A DNA stretch of 64,000 bases from SZUA-430 sp040080835 (lineage in GTDB: Bacteria > Pseudomonadota > Alphaproteobacteria > Micropepsales > Micropepsaceae): positions 226,125-290,124 of the forward strand of contig JBEBHP010000003.1 in the NCBI GenBank assembly GCA_040080835.1, written 5' to 3'. Under the pieces are notes generated by a model, which saw only the letters and a list, made by a program, of their open reading frames with translations, ran no database searches and was not told the DNA's origin. Position 1 is the first letter of the stretch; each line of letters begins with the position of its first letter. The position numbers were made by a program, and so were the translations under genes. Positions 26,680 to 35,668 of the stretch are shown piece by piece.

Positions 26680-27894
26680 ATGCGAGCGCTTCGAATTGCA
26701 ATTTCTGCATTGCTTGTATCGGTTTCTGCGTGCGTACCCTTTGGGAACGTAGGCAGGGAAGAGCCCGCCGCAGAGGATCGATTGGTCCTGGCGGTGTCGG
26801 GTTTTGACCGCCTTTCGGATTGGCCGGGTCAATCACCTCAATTTGCGTTTCAGGCCTTTCAACGCTCTTGCGCCACGCTCAGCTCGCGAAGAGCAACTGA
26901 TGCATTTGGAGGCGATGCCGTTTACGGCACAGTTGGAGACTGGAAGCCGGCTTGCCAGACGGCCATGCAGATCAGTGCCAACGACAAAGTGACGGCTCAG
27001 CATTTTTTTGAAACCTGGTTTGTTCCGGCGCAGGTTCGAAACCAGTCGGAACCATCAGGTCTCTTCACGGGTTACTATGAGCCTGAACTGGATGGCAGCC
27101 GAAAGGCCAGTCGACGATTTCGAGTGCCGCTGTATGCAAGGCCCGCAGATCTGGTTCAGGTGGATCTGGGTGCCTTCAGACCTGCGCTCAAGGGCGAGCG
27201 CATCGCCGGCCGTGTCAGCGATGGCAAGCTTGTTCCCTACGCCACGCGCGCACAGATCGTGGATGGAACCTTGGGCCCGAAGGGCCAGCCGATTGTCTAT
27301 GTCGATGACGCTGTTGCGGCGTTCTTCTTGCAGATCCAGGGCTCGGGACGGATCAAACTCGACAACGGCGAGACGATCCGTGCTGCATTTGATGGTCAAA
27401 ATGGCTTTCCCTATACAGCCATAGGGCGCACGCTTGTTTCACGGGGCGAGATTCCGCGCGAGAATCTGTCGATGCAGAGCATTCGGACCTGGTTGCAAAC
27501 CAATCCAACCAAGGCTGATGCGCTGATGAATGAAAATGCCTCGTATGTTTTTTTCAAGGAGCAGCCGATTGCGGACGCCTCTCTGGGCGCCAGCGGAGCG
27601 CAAGGAGTGCCACTGACTGCGGAGGCCAGTCTCGCAGTCGACATGAAGTTTCACGCTCTTGGAGCGCCGCTCTGGATAGAAGCCAAGTCTCCGGCTGAAG
27701 ATGCGAATGAGGAAGACGCGCAATTGCGAAAGCTCGTCATTGCACAAGATACCGGCGGCGCAATCAGGGGGCCTGTCAGAGGGGACATTTATTGGGGTGT
27801 CGGCAGCAAGGCCGAAAACATTGCCGGTCGCATGGCCCATAAAGGCACGATGTTTGTGTTACTTCCCAAGGTCCTTGCTCAACACCTGAATTGA
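26680..27894 (+). CDS. mltA: Membrane-bound lytic murein transglycosylase A
   Basis: Outer-membrane lipoprotein that cleaves peptidoglycan glycan strands with formation of 1,6-anhydromuramic acid. It starts at the ATG at 26680 (MRALRIAISALLVSVSAC), a lipoprotein signal with cysteine 18. The sequence has GLFTGYYEPELDGSR, YVDDAVAAFFLQIQGSGRI and FPYTAIGRTLVSRGEI. The C-terminal 3D-type domain has LVIAQDTGGAIRGPVRGDIY, where the catalytic aspartates lie. About 404 residues. It is 13 bases after timA and 8 before smr, so these three probably form one operon. Confidence 0.94.
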   Translation: MRALRIAISALLVSVSACVPFGNVGREEPAAEDRLVLAVSGFDRLSDWPGQSPQFAFQAFQRSCATLSSRRATDAFGGDAVYGTVGDWKPACQTAMQISANDKVTAQHFFETWFVPAQVRNQSEPSGLFTGYYEPELDGSRKASRRFRVPLYARPADLVQVDLGAFRPALKGERIAGRVSDGKLVPYATRAQIVDGTLGPKGQPIVYVDDAVAAFFLQIQGSGRIKLDNGETIRAAFDGQNGFPYTAIGRTLVSRGEIPRENLSMQSIRTWLQTNPTKADALMNENASYVFFKEQPIADASLGASGAQGVPLTAEASLAVDMKFHALGAPLWIEAKSPAEDANEEDAQLRKLVIAQDTGGAIRGPVRGDIYWGVGSKAENIAGRMAHKGTMFVLLPKVLAQHLN

Positions 27895-27901
27895 ACCGGC
27901 C

Positions 27902-28486
27902 TTGATCAAATCGCGACCATTGCATGAGCATGAACTGGACCTCTGGCGTGAAGTTACGCGCGATGTCCGGCGTGCGGGCAAGAAACGTCAACCCACGGCG
28001 GCGACTGAAAAGCGACATGCCACAAAAGCCAAGAACGCGGAAACTGTGTCTAAAAAAGTTGTTGCCTCATCAAGGGTAGCTGCGCCGTCCGTCCGTCCTT
28101 CACAAGTTGGTGGCGGGCTGGATGGTTCGACCGCGGACAAGCTGAAGCGCGGGAAGATCGACCCGCAGGCGAACCTCGATCTTCATGGGCTGAACCAGGC
28201 CCAGGCACATTCCAGGCTGACAACCTTCATCAAGCGCTGCTCCGACAATGGACTGCGATGCGTGCTGGTTGTGACCGGGAAAGGGGCGCCGTCGGGCGCT
28301 CGAGAAGACAGTACACGCAGGTTGGAGCTTACCGGACGTTCCAAGTCAGGCGTGTTGAAGGAAATGGTGCCACGCTGGCTGCACGAAGGTGATGTGCGTG
28401 CCATGGTGGCTGGCAGCCAGTCCGCTCATGCAAAGCATGGTGGCGCCGGCGCACTTTATGTTTATCTGCGCCGGCGGAGAGTCTAG
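27902..28486 (+). CDS. Smr-domain protein
   Basis: A 194-residue protein with a basic, low-complexity N-terminal half and a C-terminal Smr (MutS2-related) domain: NLDLHGLNQAQAHSRLTTFI (LDLHG motif), VLVVTGKG and the GGAGALYVYLRR ending. Smr domains nick or cleave nucleic acids, with recent cases acting on stalled ribosomes. The only plausible start is a TTG at 27902, eight bases after the mltA stop. No in-frame ATG occurs before the domain. It lies downstream of mltA, as in many relatives, and converges with a four-base overlap on the fusion gene. Confidence 0.88.
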   Translation: MIKSRPLHEHELDLWREVTRDVRRAGKKRQPTAATEKRHATKAKNAETVSKKVVASSRVAAPSVRPSQVGGGLDGSTADKLKRGKIDPQANLDLHGLNQAQAHSRLTTFIKRCSDNGLRCVLVVTGKGAPSGAREDSTRRLELTGRSKSGVLKEMVPRWLHEGDVRAMVAGSQSAHAKHGGAGALYVYLRRRRV

Positions 28487-30606
28487 TTGTTGGCGAACGG
28501 ATCGTCGATTGAGTCCAGACTGGATGTCACACGCTGATGCGCCGAGCTGGGTTTGGGTGGTTCGTTGGCCCGGACAATCACGATAAAAGGACCGTTGCCT
28601 TCTGACCGGATTCGCTCAACCGGCACCCCCAGACGAACAAGTTCGTCCTTGACGGTATAAAGCCGGCGACGCCAAAGCCCGTCGTCCGTCTCACGGCTAC
28701 CGAGTGCAAAGATCCGCAGGTTCACTGTTTTGTTCTGTTGAAGTGCTGTCGCAGCAGCGGTCGTCAGCACATTGTAGGATTCACGCGTGAGATTGGATTT
28801 TGCTTCCATGAAGGCAACGTGAAGCATCAAAGGTTTTGGTTGCGTGTATGTCGGCTGCGGCTTTGCAGGCTTGGTCTCGGCGACCTTTGGAACCGGATGA
28901 GTTTCGGCCTTTGGCTCTGCAGAAGGACTGACGTCCTTGCCTTCGGTATATACGGGCTGGCGGGGGTAGGTACCCGTGACCGACGGCGTCTCTCCGGTGC
29001 CTGGATAGGCTGTATGAGGCGCCTGATTGGCAACTTCGGACGAGGTCGGCGCATTCGGGATGGTCGCCTGTGACGAGGGTTGCGACGGTGATGATGTCAC
29101 GCCCGGGTACGAGGATGGCGGAGGTGTTTCAGCTGCTGGCTGTGCTGGCGATGATGAAATCGGTGGATGGTAACTTGTCGGATTCTCAGTTGCGCCGCAA
29201 TTGCCAGTCAATGGGCAATAGAGCATCGCGTAGAGAATAAAAAGCAGGCCGGATACGACGACAGCCGTGCCGCCGATGGCAGCGAGGAGCGGTAGTTGCT
29301 TCGTCAACCAATCAAGGATTCCAGGGCCTTGCCTGAGTTCGTCTGTTGCACCTTCACAGCAATTGCACGATTCAGTGCTCGGTGAAGTGCATCTGGTCTG
29401 GTACTCGCCCAAGTACGCAATCGAAGTTGCTTCCTCCAGCGAGCCCTTTGCCGGCTTTTGCCTGGGCTTTGATTCGATTGCATCAATCACTGCCTTTGTT
29501 CGCTTTCCGGGTTCGCCCTTCAGCGACGCGCCAGCGAGCAGGCTTGCTTCCATCAAGAATGTCCGGTCTTTCCCGGTCGATACGGCGATTGGTGCGCGGT
29601 CCTGGATAAAATCCCATTCCTTCAGGACTTTTGATATTTTTTCGCGTGGCTTGATCCATTGATTGGGGCTGGACTTTGCCGTCCTGGAATGAACAAGCGT
29701 CATCATGCGGGTGCTGCTCTTGCCGGTTGGTGGCTTGAGCGAGTTGGCCGGCAGGGGAGTGCCCTTTCTGCCTACCAGTATGTACTGTGTCTTGTTTTCC
29801 GGCAGGTCCGGTGCGCCAAAGGCAAATACGTCAAGCAACTCGAGCAGGTTGCGCAAAAGCGATACGATTTCTCCGACCGAGCCGTGGCGGTCCCAACCGT
29901 CCGGCTCCTGCTGCAAGTCAAGCAAGCCACCAGCAATCAAAGAGGCGGGTACATTCAATTCGGAGATCGTGGCCGGGCGCGTGGGCATATCCACGAGTAT
30001 CGTATTGCCGTAGCCCTGCTCCTTGGTGCCGCCGCCGCCGCGCGAAGTTCCGTATTTCAGGTCCTTCATCAGTTCTTCGCGGGCGATTTCCTCGAGTACG
30101 CGCAAGGGATTGCGTGCATGCTCAATGGTGGCCTGTGACATATCCGGGCGCAAAAGTCGTCCGCGATACTGTTCTTCGGCTTGCGATCCCACGAAGATGC
30201 GCGTCAAAAATCGAGTGTAGATTTTCTTGGCCCGCTCCGGAGACAATTCCTCCTTGCGGTCAGACAGGGCGCGATACCGTTCGACAATCTCGGCCATGTA
30301 TTCCTTGTGTGCTGCCAGAACGTAGCTCGTTGGCATGCACACCTGGGCATGGATCTGCAATTCGCGGGATGCGAGCGCCTTGACGGTTGCTCCTTCCCAT
30401 TGCGTGATCGAGTTGTAGAAGGGAACAACAGCGAAGTTGGCCTGGCCCGATCGCACTGCGTCGAGCGCGTCGCTAACTGTTGTTCTGAATATCAAGTGAC
30501 CGATGTTGCTTGCGTTCAACATCGCACGAGCGGCCAGATAGGAATGGCCGCCATCACTTTCGGCGAAACTCACAAAGAGGCTGCGCTGGTTCACTCGCGT
30601 CCCCAC
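28483..30606 (-). CDS. Prephenate-dehydratase/ACT-like - membrane helix - OmpA-like fusion protein
   Basis: A 707-residue protein with unusual architecture. Residues 8-282 resemble a prephenate dehydratase fold: VSFAESDGGHSYLAARAML, AVVPFYNSITQWEG (compare VVPIENS) and ENKTQYILVGR (compare the catalytic TRF motif, here TQY). Residues 300-403 resemble an ACT domain, ending TSIAYLGEYQ. A cysteine cluster (C406, C414, C416, C417) precedes one transmembrane helix at about 438-463. A Pro/Ser-rich spacer spans 472-590. An OmpA-like domain covers about 592-680 (F599, then SRETDDGLWRRRLYTV and LVRLGVPVERI), with R647/R648 kept but the usual TD pair missing. Topology would be N-in, C-periplasmic. The start is GTG. 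Function unknown. Confidence 0.7.
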   Translation of the reverse strand: MGTRVNQRSLFVSFAESDGGHSYLAARAMLNASNIGHLIFRTTVSDALDAVRSGQANFAVVPFYNSITQWEGATVKALASRELQIHAQVCMPTSYVLAAHKEYMAEIVERYRALSDRKEELSPERAKKIYTRFLTRIFVGSQAEEQYRGRLLRPDMSQATIEHARNPLRVLEEIAREELMKDLKYGTSRGGGGTKEQGYGNTILVDMPTRPATISELNVPASLIAGGLLDLQQEPDGWDRHGSVGEIVSLLRNLLELLDVFAFGAPDLPENKTQYILVGRKGTPLPANSLKPPTGKSSTRMMTLVHSRTAKSSPNQWIKPREKISKVLKEWDFIQDRAPIAVSTGKDRTFLMEASLLAGASLKGEPGKRTKAVIDAIESKPRQKPAKGSLEEATSIAYLGEYQTRCTSPSTESCNCCEGATDELRQGPGILDWLTKQLPLLAAIGGTAVVVSGLLFILYAMLYCPLTGNCGATENPTSYHPPISSSPAQPAAETPPPSSYPGVTSSPSQPSSQATIPNAPTSSEVANQAPHTAYPGTGETPSVTGTYPRQPVYTEGKDVSPSAEPKAETHPVPKVAETKPAKPQPTYTQPKPLMLHVAFMEAKSNLTRESYNVLTTAAATALQQNKTVNLRIFALGSRETDDGLWRRRLYTVKDELVRLGVPVERIRSEGNGPFIVIVRANEPPKPSSAHQRVTSSLDSIDDPFANN

Positions 30607-30622
30607 AATCGGCGAAGCGCGG

Positions 30623-30637
30623 CGACCCGGGGGGTCG
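30623..30637 (-). repeat. GC-rich hairpin upstream of the fusion gene
   Basis: CGACCC-GGG-GGGTCG is a perfect 6-bp inverted repeat with a 3-base loop, 17 bases upstream of the GTG start of the fusion gene. It could affect translation initiation or act as weak termination after hslU. An A8 tract (minus strand) lies about 50 bases further upstream, and the rest of this 167-base gap shows nothing else. Confidence 0.35.
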
Positions 30638-30773
30638 GATCGACGGTCTCGCTACCCAGGACTTCAACTTAGCGCGAAACTTTTTTTTGCGCGAGAGTTC
30701 TCAACAGGTTAGGCCGCAATTTTATTGAAGAATCTGAACTCACCCGACAGGTGTGCGCATTCAAATTTTCGCG

Positions 30774-32081
30774 TCAAAGTATGAAGCGCGAGAGGTCTGT
30801 ATTCTTAGTCAAAGCGCCAATTTCCCTTGATACGAAAGCGCGATCTATCGTGATACGTGCATCGCGGCTGTCAGGCGCGTGGAAGCTTACCTCTTCGAGC
30901 ACTCTTTCCATGATTGTCTGCAACCTGCGCGCGCCGATATTTTCCACGGTGGCGTTAACCTCAGCGGCTGCATCGGCCAATGCATCGATCCCGTCATCAG
31001 TGAATTCCAGCGTAACGCCCTCGGTTGCCATCAACGCGATGTATTGCTTGATCAGGCTTGCTTCGGGCTCGGTCAGGATGCGCCGGAAATCATCGCGCGT
31101 CAGTGCCTGCAGTTCAACGCGGATCGGCAGTCGTCCCTGCAACTCGGGCAAAAGGTCGGAAGGCTTTGCGGTATGGAAGGCACCAGAGGCGATGAAAAGA
31201 ATGTGGTCTGTTTTGACCGGTCCGTGTTTTGTGGAAACGGTTGTTCCCTCAATCAGGGGAAGCAGGTCGCGCTGAACACCTTCCCTGCTGACGTCGCCGC
31301 CACGGCCGCTTCCTTCGCGCGCGCAGATCTTGTCGATTTCATCCAGGAAAACGATACCGTCGTTTTCAACGGACCTGATTGCTTCTGACACGAGGGCGTC
31401 GTTGTCGATCAGTTTGTCAGATTCTTCGGAGATCAGTGGAACGTATGCGTCCACGACTTTCATTTTTCTTGATTTCTGACGGCCGCCCAGTGCCTTTCCC
31501 AGCATGTCATTCAGATTGATCATGCCAACCTGCCCGCCAGGCATCCCTGGAATGTCGAAGGAGGGTATGCCTGCGGTGTCGGAGACCTGGAGCTCAACTT
31601 CCTTTTCGTTGAGTTCACCGTCACGGAGCTTGCGGCGGAAGGATTCCCTGGTGGATTCCGATGCAGTCGTTCCAACCAGAGCGTCGAGGACGCGATCTTC
31701 TGCCGCCTTGCTTGCGCGTGCTTTCACGTCATTGCGGCGCCGGTCGCGCAGGGACGAGATGCCGATTTCCACCAGATCACGAATGATCTGTTCGACGTCA
31801 CGCCCGACATATCCAACTTCGGTGAATTTTGTTGCCTCGATTTTCAGAAACGGTGCCTGCGCCAGCCTGGCCAGGCGGCGCGATATTTCGGTTTTGCCGA
31901 CGCCTGTCGGACCGATCATCAAGATATTCTTGGGCAAGACCTCTTCCCGGAGATCTGCCGAAAGTTGCTGTCTGCGCCAACGGTTGCGCAGGGCAATGGC
32001 CACAGCTCGCTTCGCTGCCGCCTGCCCAACTATATAGCGGTCCAGTTCAGTGACAATTTCTCGGGGCGTCAGCGCGCTCAT
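30774..32081 (-). CDS. hslU: ATP-dependent protease ATPase subunit HslU
   Basis: AAA+ unfoldase of the HslUV protease. The 435-residue product begins LTPREIVTELDRYIVGQ and has Walker A GPTGVGKTEISRRLA, the I-domain, Walker B with the DEIDKI sensor, and the C-terminal EVSFHAPD with GALTKNTDLSRFIL, which docks into HslV. It follows hslV by seven bases on the same strand, as in E. coli, where the operon is sigma-32 controlled. I did not find a heat-shock promoter with confidence. Complete and ordinary. Confidence 0.96.
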   Translation of the reverse strand: MSALTPREIVTELDRYIVGQAAAKRAVAIALRNRWRRQQLSADLREEVLPKNILMIGPTGVGKTEISRRLARLAQAPFLKIEATKFTEVGYVGRDVEQIIRDLVEIGISSLRDRRRNDVKARASKAAEDRVLDALVGTTASESTRESFRRKLRDGELNEKEVELQVSDTAGIPSFDIPGMPGGQVGMINLNDMLGKALGGRQKSRKMKVVDAYVPLISEESDKLIDNDALVSEAIRSVENDGIVFLDEIDKICAREGSGRGGDVSREGVQRDLLPLIEGTTVSTKHGPVKTDHILFIASGAFHTAKPSDLLPELQGRLPIRVELQALTRDDFRRILTEPEASLIKQYIALMATEGVTLEFTDDGIDALADAAAEVNATVENIGARRLQTIMERVLEEVSFHAPDSRDARITIDRAFVSREIGALTKNTDLSRFIL

Positions 32082-32088
32082 GTCGGGC

Positions 32089-32646
32089 CTACAAGGTTTC
32101 CAGGGTCAGTTCGTGGTTGGTGTATATGCAGATGTCAGCCGCAATTTTCATCGACCGGCGGGCTATTTCTTCGGCGGTGAAATCAAGCGGCATCAGCGCG
32201 CGGGCTGCGGCCAGGGCAAAATTCCCCCCGGAACCGATGCCAATCAAGCCGTCCTCTGGTTCCACGACGTCACCAGTGCCCGACAGGATCAGGCTGACGC
32301 TGGTATCGGCGACGGCCAACATTGCTTCCAGGCGGCGCAGGTAGCGATCTGTACGCCAGTCCTTGGCAAGTTCGACCGCGGCTCTGGTGAGGTTGCCTGG
32401 ATAGGTTTCAAGCTTGGCTTCCAGCCGTTCGAAAAGAGTAAAAGCGTCGGCCGTAGCGCCAGCAAAGCCTGCGATGACTTTGCCATTCGAGAGCCTGCGG
32501 ACCTTTCGGGCATTTGCCTTCATGACCGTAGGCCCCAGGCTCACCTGCCCATCTCCGGCGACGACGACCTTTCCGGCTTTTCGTACGGACAATATGGTAG
32601 TCCGGCGCCAAATATTGTCGCCGGCAGAAGGGTCAGTGGTTGGCAT
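32089..32646 (-). CDS. hslV: ATP-dependent protease subunit HslV
   Basis: Threonine peptidase of the HslUV complex. The 185-residue product has WRRTTILSVRKAGKVVVAGD, in which T16 corresponds to the N-terminal catalytic threonine. A 15-residue propeptide would therefore be removed, a longer leader than the single Met of E. coli HslV but common in alphaproteobacteria. DGQVSLGPTVMK, GFAGATADAFTLFERLE and the C-terminal region fit. It is transcribed divergently from hisB with an 84-base gap and sits just upstream of hslU. Confidence 0.96.
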   Translation of the reverse strand: MPTTDPSAGDNIWRRTTILSVRKAGKVVVAGDGQVSLGPTVMKANARKVRRLSNGKVIAGFAGATADAFTLFERLEAKLETYPGNLTRAAVELAKDWRTDRYLRRLEAMLAVADTSVSLILSGTGDVVEPEDGLIGIGSGGNFALAAARALMPLDFTAEEIARRSMKIAADICIYTNHELTLETL

Positions 32647-32730
32647 TGAGGCTCTCTTCGCGCATTGTTAGGGCTATTGCTATATGACCTTTGCGACACT
32701 GATCGCAAAGGGCCTGAAAGGCATTTCTTC

Positions 32731-33324
32731 ATGCGGAAAGCAAGCGTCGAACGCAAGACACGAGAAACGGATATTTCGGTCTCGCTGGATCTTGACGGCA
32801 CCGGAAAGTACGATATTTCGACCGGCATCGGCTTTCTGGATCATATGCTTGAGAGCTTTTCCAAGCACTCATCGATCGACCTCAAGGTGCGAGCGAAGGG
32901 TGACACCCATATCGATTTTCATCATACGACCGAGGACACAGGCATTGTCATCGGGTTGGCCATCATCAAGGCGCTTGGCGAGCGGACCGGCATTCGCAGG
33001 TTCGGATCGGCGCTCATTCCCATGGATGAGACCCTGACACGTTGTGCGGTTGATGTATCGGCGCGGCCATATTTCATCTGGAAAGTATCGTTCAGCCGGG
33101 CGAAACTTGGTGACATGGACACGGAACTCTTCAAGGAGTGGTTCCAAGCCCTGGCGCAGAATGCGGGCCTGACGCTGCACATCGAGAATTTGTACGGTGA
33201 AAACAACCATCACATTGCCGAAAGCTGTTTCAAGGCCTGTGCACGTGCGTTGCGCGACGCTTTCGAACCCGACCCGCGGCAGGCCGGACTTGTTCCAAGC
33301 ACCAAGGGCAGTCTGGGGTCCTAG
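32731..33324 (+). CDS. hisB: Imidazoleglycerol-phosphate dehydratase
   Basis: Dehydrates imidazole glycerol phosphate to imidazole acetol phosphate in histidine synthesis. The 197-residue monofunctional enzyme starts at the ATG at 32731 (MRKASVERKTRETDISVSLD). It has metal-binding motifs GFLDHMLESFSKHS, HIDFHHTTEDTGI and ENNHHIAESCFKACARAL. The frame extends upstream to 32665, but those residues do not match the family. It heads the hisB-hisH-hisA-hisF operon. The common hslV/hisB divergent layout is seen in many alphaproteobacteria. Confidence 0.96.
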   Translation: MRKASVERKTRETDISVSLDLDGTGKYDISTGIGFLDHMLESFSKHSSIDLKVRAKGDTHIDFHHTTEDTGIVIGLAIIKALGERTGIRRFGSALIPMDETLTRCAVDVSARPYFIWKVSFSRAKLGDMDTELFKEWFQALAQNAGLTLHIENLYGENNHHIAESCFKACARALRDAFEPDPRQAGLVPSTKGSLGS

Positions 33325-33348
33325 GCGTTCTGCCATGCGAGGCGCGCT

Positions 33349-34002
33349 GTGAGTGCGCGCGTGGCCATTATTGACTATGGATCCGGAAATCTGCGGTCCG
33401 TCGAGAAAGCAATGGAGCGGGCCGTCGCTGATGCCGGCCTTGATGCGCGCATACAAGTTACATCCGCGGCGGATGAAGTACGCCAGTCATCACATATCGT
33501 GCTGCCAGGCGTGGGCGCTTTTGCGGATTGCATGAAAGGGCTGTCTGCCCTTCCCGGCATGATCGATGCCCTGACCGAGTGCGCCTTACGCCAGGGCAAG
33601 CCCTTTCTGGGGATCTGTGTTGGCATGCAGCTCATGGCGACAGTCGGGCGCGAGCACGGGGACTGCGCTGGTCTCGGATGGATCGGTGGAGCGGTTGTCC
33701 GGCTCTCGCCAACTGACACCAGTCTCAAAGTTCCGCACATGGGGTGGAATGAGCTGAAAGTGACCAAACCCCATCCTGTGCTGTCGCATGTGAGTGTCGC
33801 TCACCAGCCGCATGCCTATTTCGTACACAGCTTTCACTTCGTGCCAGACAATGAAGGCGATGTGGCTGCCGTAACCGTTCATGGCGGGCGTGTTGTTGCC
33901 GCTGTTGCGCGGGACAATCTGATCGGCACACAGTTCCATCCGGAAAAGAGCCAGGCCATCGGGCTTCAGCTACTTGAGCGATTTGTGCGGTGGCGGCCAT
34001 GA
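33349..34002 (+). CDS. hisH: Imidazole glycerol phosphate synthase, glutaminase subunit
   Basis: Class I glutamine amidotransferase that supplies ammonia to HisF. The 217-residue product has VAIIDYGSGNLRSVEKA, the nucleophile motif LGICVGMQLMA and the C-terminal GTQFHPEKSQ with the catalytic His-Glu pair. The start is GTG at 33349, 24 bases after hisB, with GAGG upstream. Its stop overlaps the hisA start (ATGA), so the two are coupled. Confidence 0.95.
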   Translation: MSARVAIIDYGSGNLRSVEKAMERAVADAGLDARIQVTSAADEVRQSSHIVLPGVGAFADCMKGLSALPGMIDALTECALRQGKPFLGICVGMQLMATVGREHGDCAGLGWIGGAVVRLSPTDTSLKVPHMGWNELKVTKPHPVLSHVSVAHQPHAYFVHSFHFVPDNEGDVAAVTVHGGRVVAAVARDNLIGTQFHPEKSQAIGLQLLERFVRWRP

Positions 34003-34727
34003 TCATTTTTCCAGCAATCGATCTCAAGTCAGGCAAATGCGTCAGGCTATTGCGCGGCGAGATGCAGAGCGCCACGGTGTTCAATGATGATCCCGCGGCA
34101 CAGGCTGTCGCCTTTCAAATCGCCGGCTTCAAATGGCTGCATATCGTTGACCTCGATGGCGCCGTTGGCGGCATTGGCGCGAACAGTGCGGCCGTGCGCC
34201 TGGTCCTGCAGAGCATCTCATTGCCGGTACAGCTGGGCGGTGGCATTCGAGACATGAATGCAATCGAGCGCTGGCTCGAAGAGGGAATTTCGCGCATCAT
34301 CCTCGGGACGATCGCGGTCAAAAATCCTGCGCTCGTCAAAGAAGCGGCGCGGAAGTTCCCGAACCGGATCGCTGTTGGTATTGATGCGAAGCTTGGCCGC
34401 GTTGCGGTTCAGGGTTGGGCAGAGACTACAGACACAGATGCGGTGGATCTCGCCAGGCAAGTCGAGGACGCAGGCGTGGCGGCGGTGATCTATACCGACA
34501 TCGCGCGCGACGGGACCGGACTTGGTGTCAACATTGAGGAGACCGAGAGGATCGCGAGCGCCGTTTCCATTCCTGTGATAGCGAGTGGCGGCATCGGTTC
34601 GCTGCATGATTTGCAGGTCCTCAAGAAAACCCGGCACCCAAATATTCGTGGCGTCATTTGTGGCCGTGCGCTTTACGACGGACGTGTCGATGCGACCGAG
34701 GCCCTTTCCTTGATGGAGCAAGGCTGA
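33999..34727 (+). CDS. hisA: HisA (phosphoribosylformimino-5-aminoimidazole carboxamide ribotide isomerase)
   Basis: Amadori isomerase of histidine synthesis, a (beta/alpha)8 barrel. The 242-residue product starts at the ATG at 33999, within the hisH stop. It has IIFPAIDLKSGKCVRLLRG with the first catalytic aspartate, QLGGGIRD, and YTDIARDGTGLGVN with the second. A longer frame starting GTG at 33990 is possible but less likely. The histidine order hisB-hisH-hisA-hisF is standard. Confidence 0.95.
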   Translation: MIIFPAIDLKSGKCVRLLRGEMQSATVFNDDPAAQAVAFQIAGFKWLHIVDLDGAVGGIGANSAAVRLVLQSISLPVQLGGGIRDMNAIERWLEEGISRIILGTIAVKNPALVKEAARKFPNRIAVGIDAKLGRVAVQGWAETTDTDAVDLARQVEDAGVAAVIYTDIARDGTGLGVNIEETERIASAVSIPVIASGGIGSLHDLQVLKKTRHPNIRGVICGRALYDGRVDATEALSLMEQG

Positions 34728-34729
34728 CC

Positions 34730-35488
34730 GTGCTCAAGACACGAATCATTCCCTGTCTTGATGTGAAGGATGGCCGTGTTGTCAAAGGCGTTCAATTCAC
34801 GGGTTTGCGCGATGCGGGAGACCCGGTCGAGGCCGCGCGCGCGTATGATGCCGCCGGCGCAGACGAACTTTGCTTTCTGGACATTACTGCCAGTCACGAG
34901 AAGCGCGGGATTTTGCTGGATGTCGTGCGCCGTACTGCCGATGTGTGTTTTATGCCGCTGACAGTGGGCGGCGGCGTGCGTACCATTGAGGACATGCGCG
35001 CTTTGCTGCTTGCGGGTGCGGACAAGGTCTCGGTGAACACTGCGGCGGTTCAACGACGAGAGTTCGTTCGCGAAGCAGCACAGAAGTTCGGTTCCCAACT
35101 GGTGGTCGTGGCTATTGATGCAAGACGTGCGGGTGATGGCCGATTTGAAATTTTCACCCATGGCGGGCGTCAAGCGACTGGCATTGACGCTGTTGTCTTT
35201 GCACGGGAAGTGGTGGCCCTGGGTGCAGGCGAAATTCTGCTGACTTCGATGGATCGCGACGGCACGCGAGAGGGCTATGACATCGAACTGACGCGCTTTA
35301 TCGCCGACGCAGTGAGTGTGCCAGTCATCGCCAGTGGTGGTGTCGGTTCGCTTGATGATCTGGTGGCAGGGGTGCGCGATGGCCACGCGAGCGCCGTGCT
35401 GGCCGCCTCCATATTTCACTTTGGAGAGGTCACGATTGGTGACGCCAAGCAGCGCATGCTGCAGTGTGGCATTGCTGTTCGCGCCTGA
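34730..35488 (+). CDS. hisF: Imidazole glycerol phosphate synthase, cyclase subunit
   Basis: Cyclase that, with HisH, makes imidazole glycerol phosphate and AICAR. The 252-residue barrel has LKTRIIPCLDVKDGRVVKGV with the catalytic aspartate, LTVGGGVRTIEDM, and LTSMDRDGTREGYD with the second aspartate. The family start is MLKTRIIP, so the GTG at 34730, two bases after the hisA stop, is the start. A longer frame runs back to 34658 but is non-homologous. It is the last gene of the histidine operon. Confidence 0.95.
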   Translation: MLKTRIIPCLDVKDGRVVKGVQFTGLRDAGDPVEAARAYDAAGADELCFLDITASHEKRGILLDVVRRTADVCFMPLTVGGGVRTIEDMRALLLAGADKVSVNTAAVQRREFVREAAQKFGSQLVVVAIDARRAGDGRFEIFTHGGRQATGIDAVVFAREVVALGAGEILLTSMDRDGTREGYDIELTRFIADAVSVPVIASGGVGSLDDLVAGVRDGHASAVLAASIFHFGEVTIGDAKQRMLQCGIAVRA

Positions 35489-35496
35489 CTAAAAGG

Positions 35497-35505
35497 TTAT
35501 CCACA
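35497..35505 (+). promoter_or_regulatory. Consensus DnaA box downstream of hisF
   Basis: TTATCCACA is an exact E. coli consensus DnaA box. It lies in the 180-base gap between hisF and the CYTH-CHAD gene, inside the short inverted repeat AGGTT-ATCCAC-AACCT (35494-35509). No cluster of further boxes was seen around it, so a titration or regulatory site is more likely than an origin. Confidence 0.45.
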
Positions 35506-35668
35506 ACCTACCAGTGCTTGGCGTTCAATTTCTCAACTCTCAAGATCGTGTGTTTTTGAAGGATTTGTGACGCATTCATGACAATTGCCGAAGCTTGCTG
35601 CAATTGGTGAAAGTCCTTGTCATGGAGACGGCAGACACAATTTCAAACCACGGTCTGTCGATGGATGC

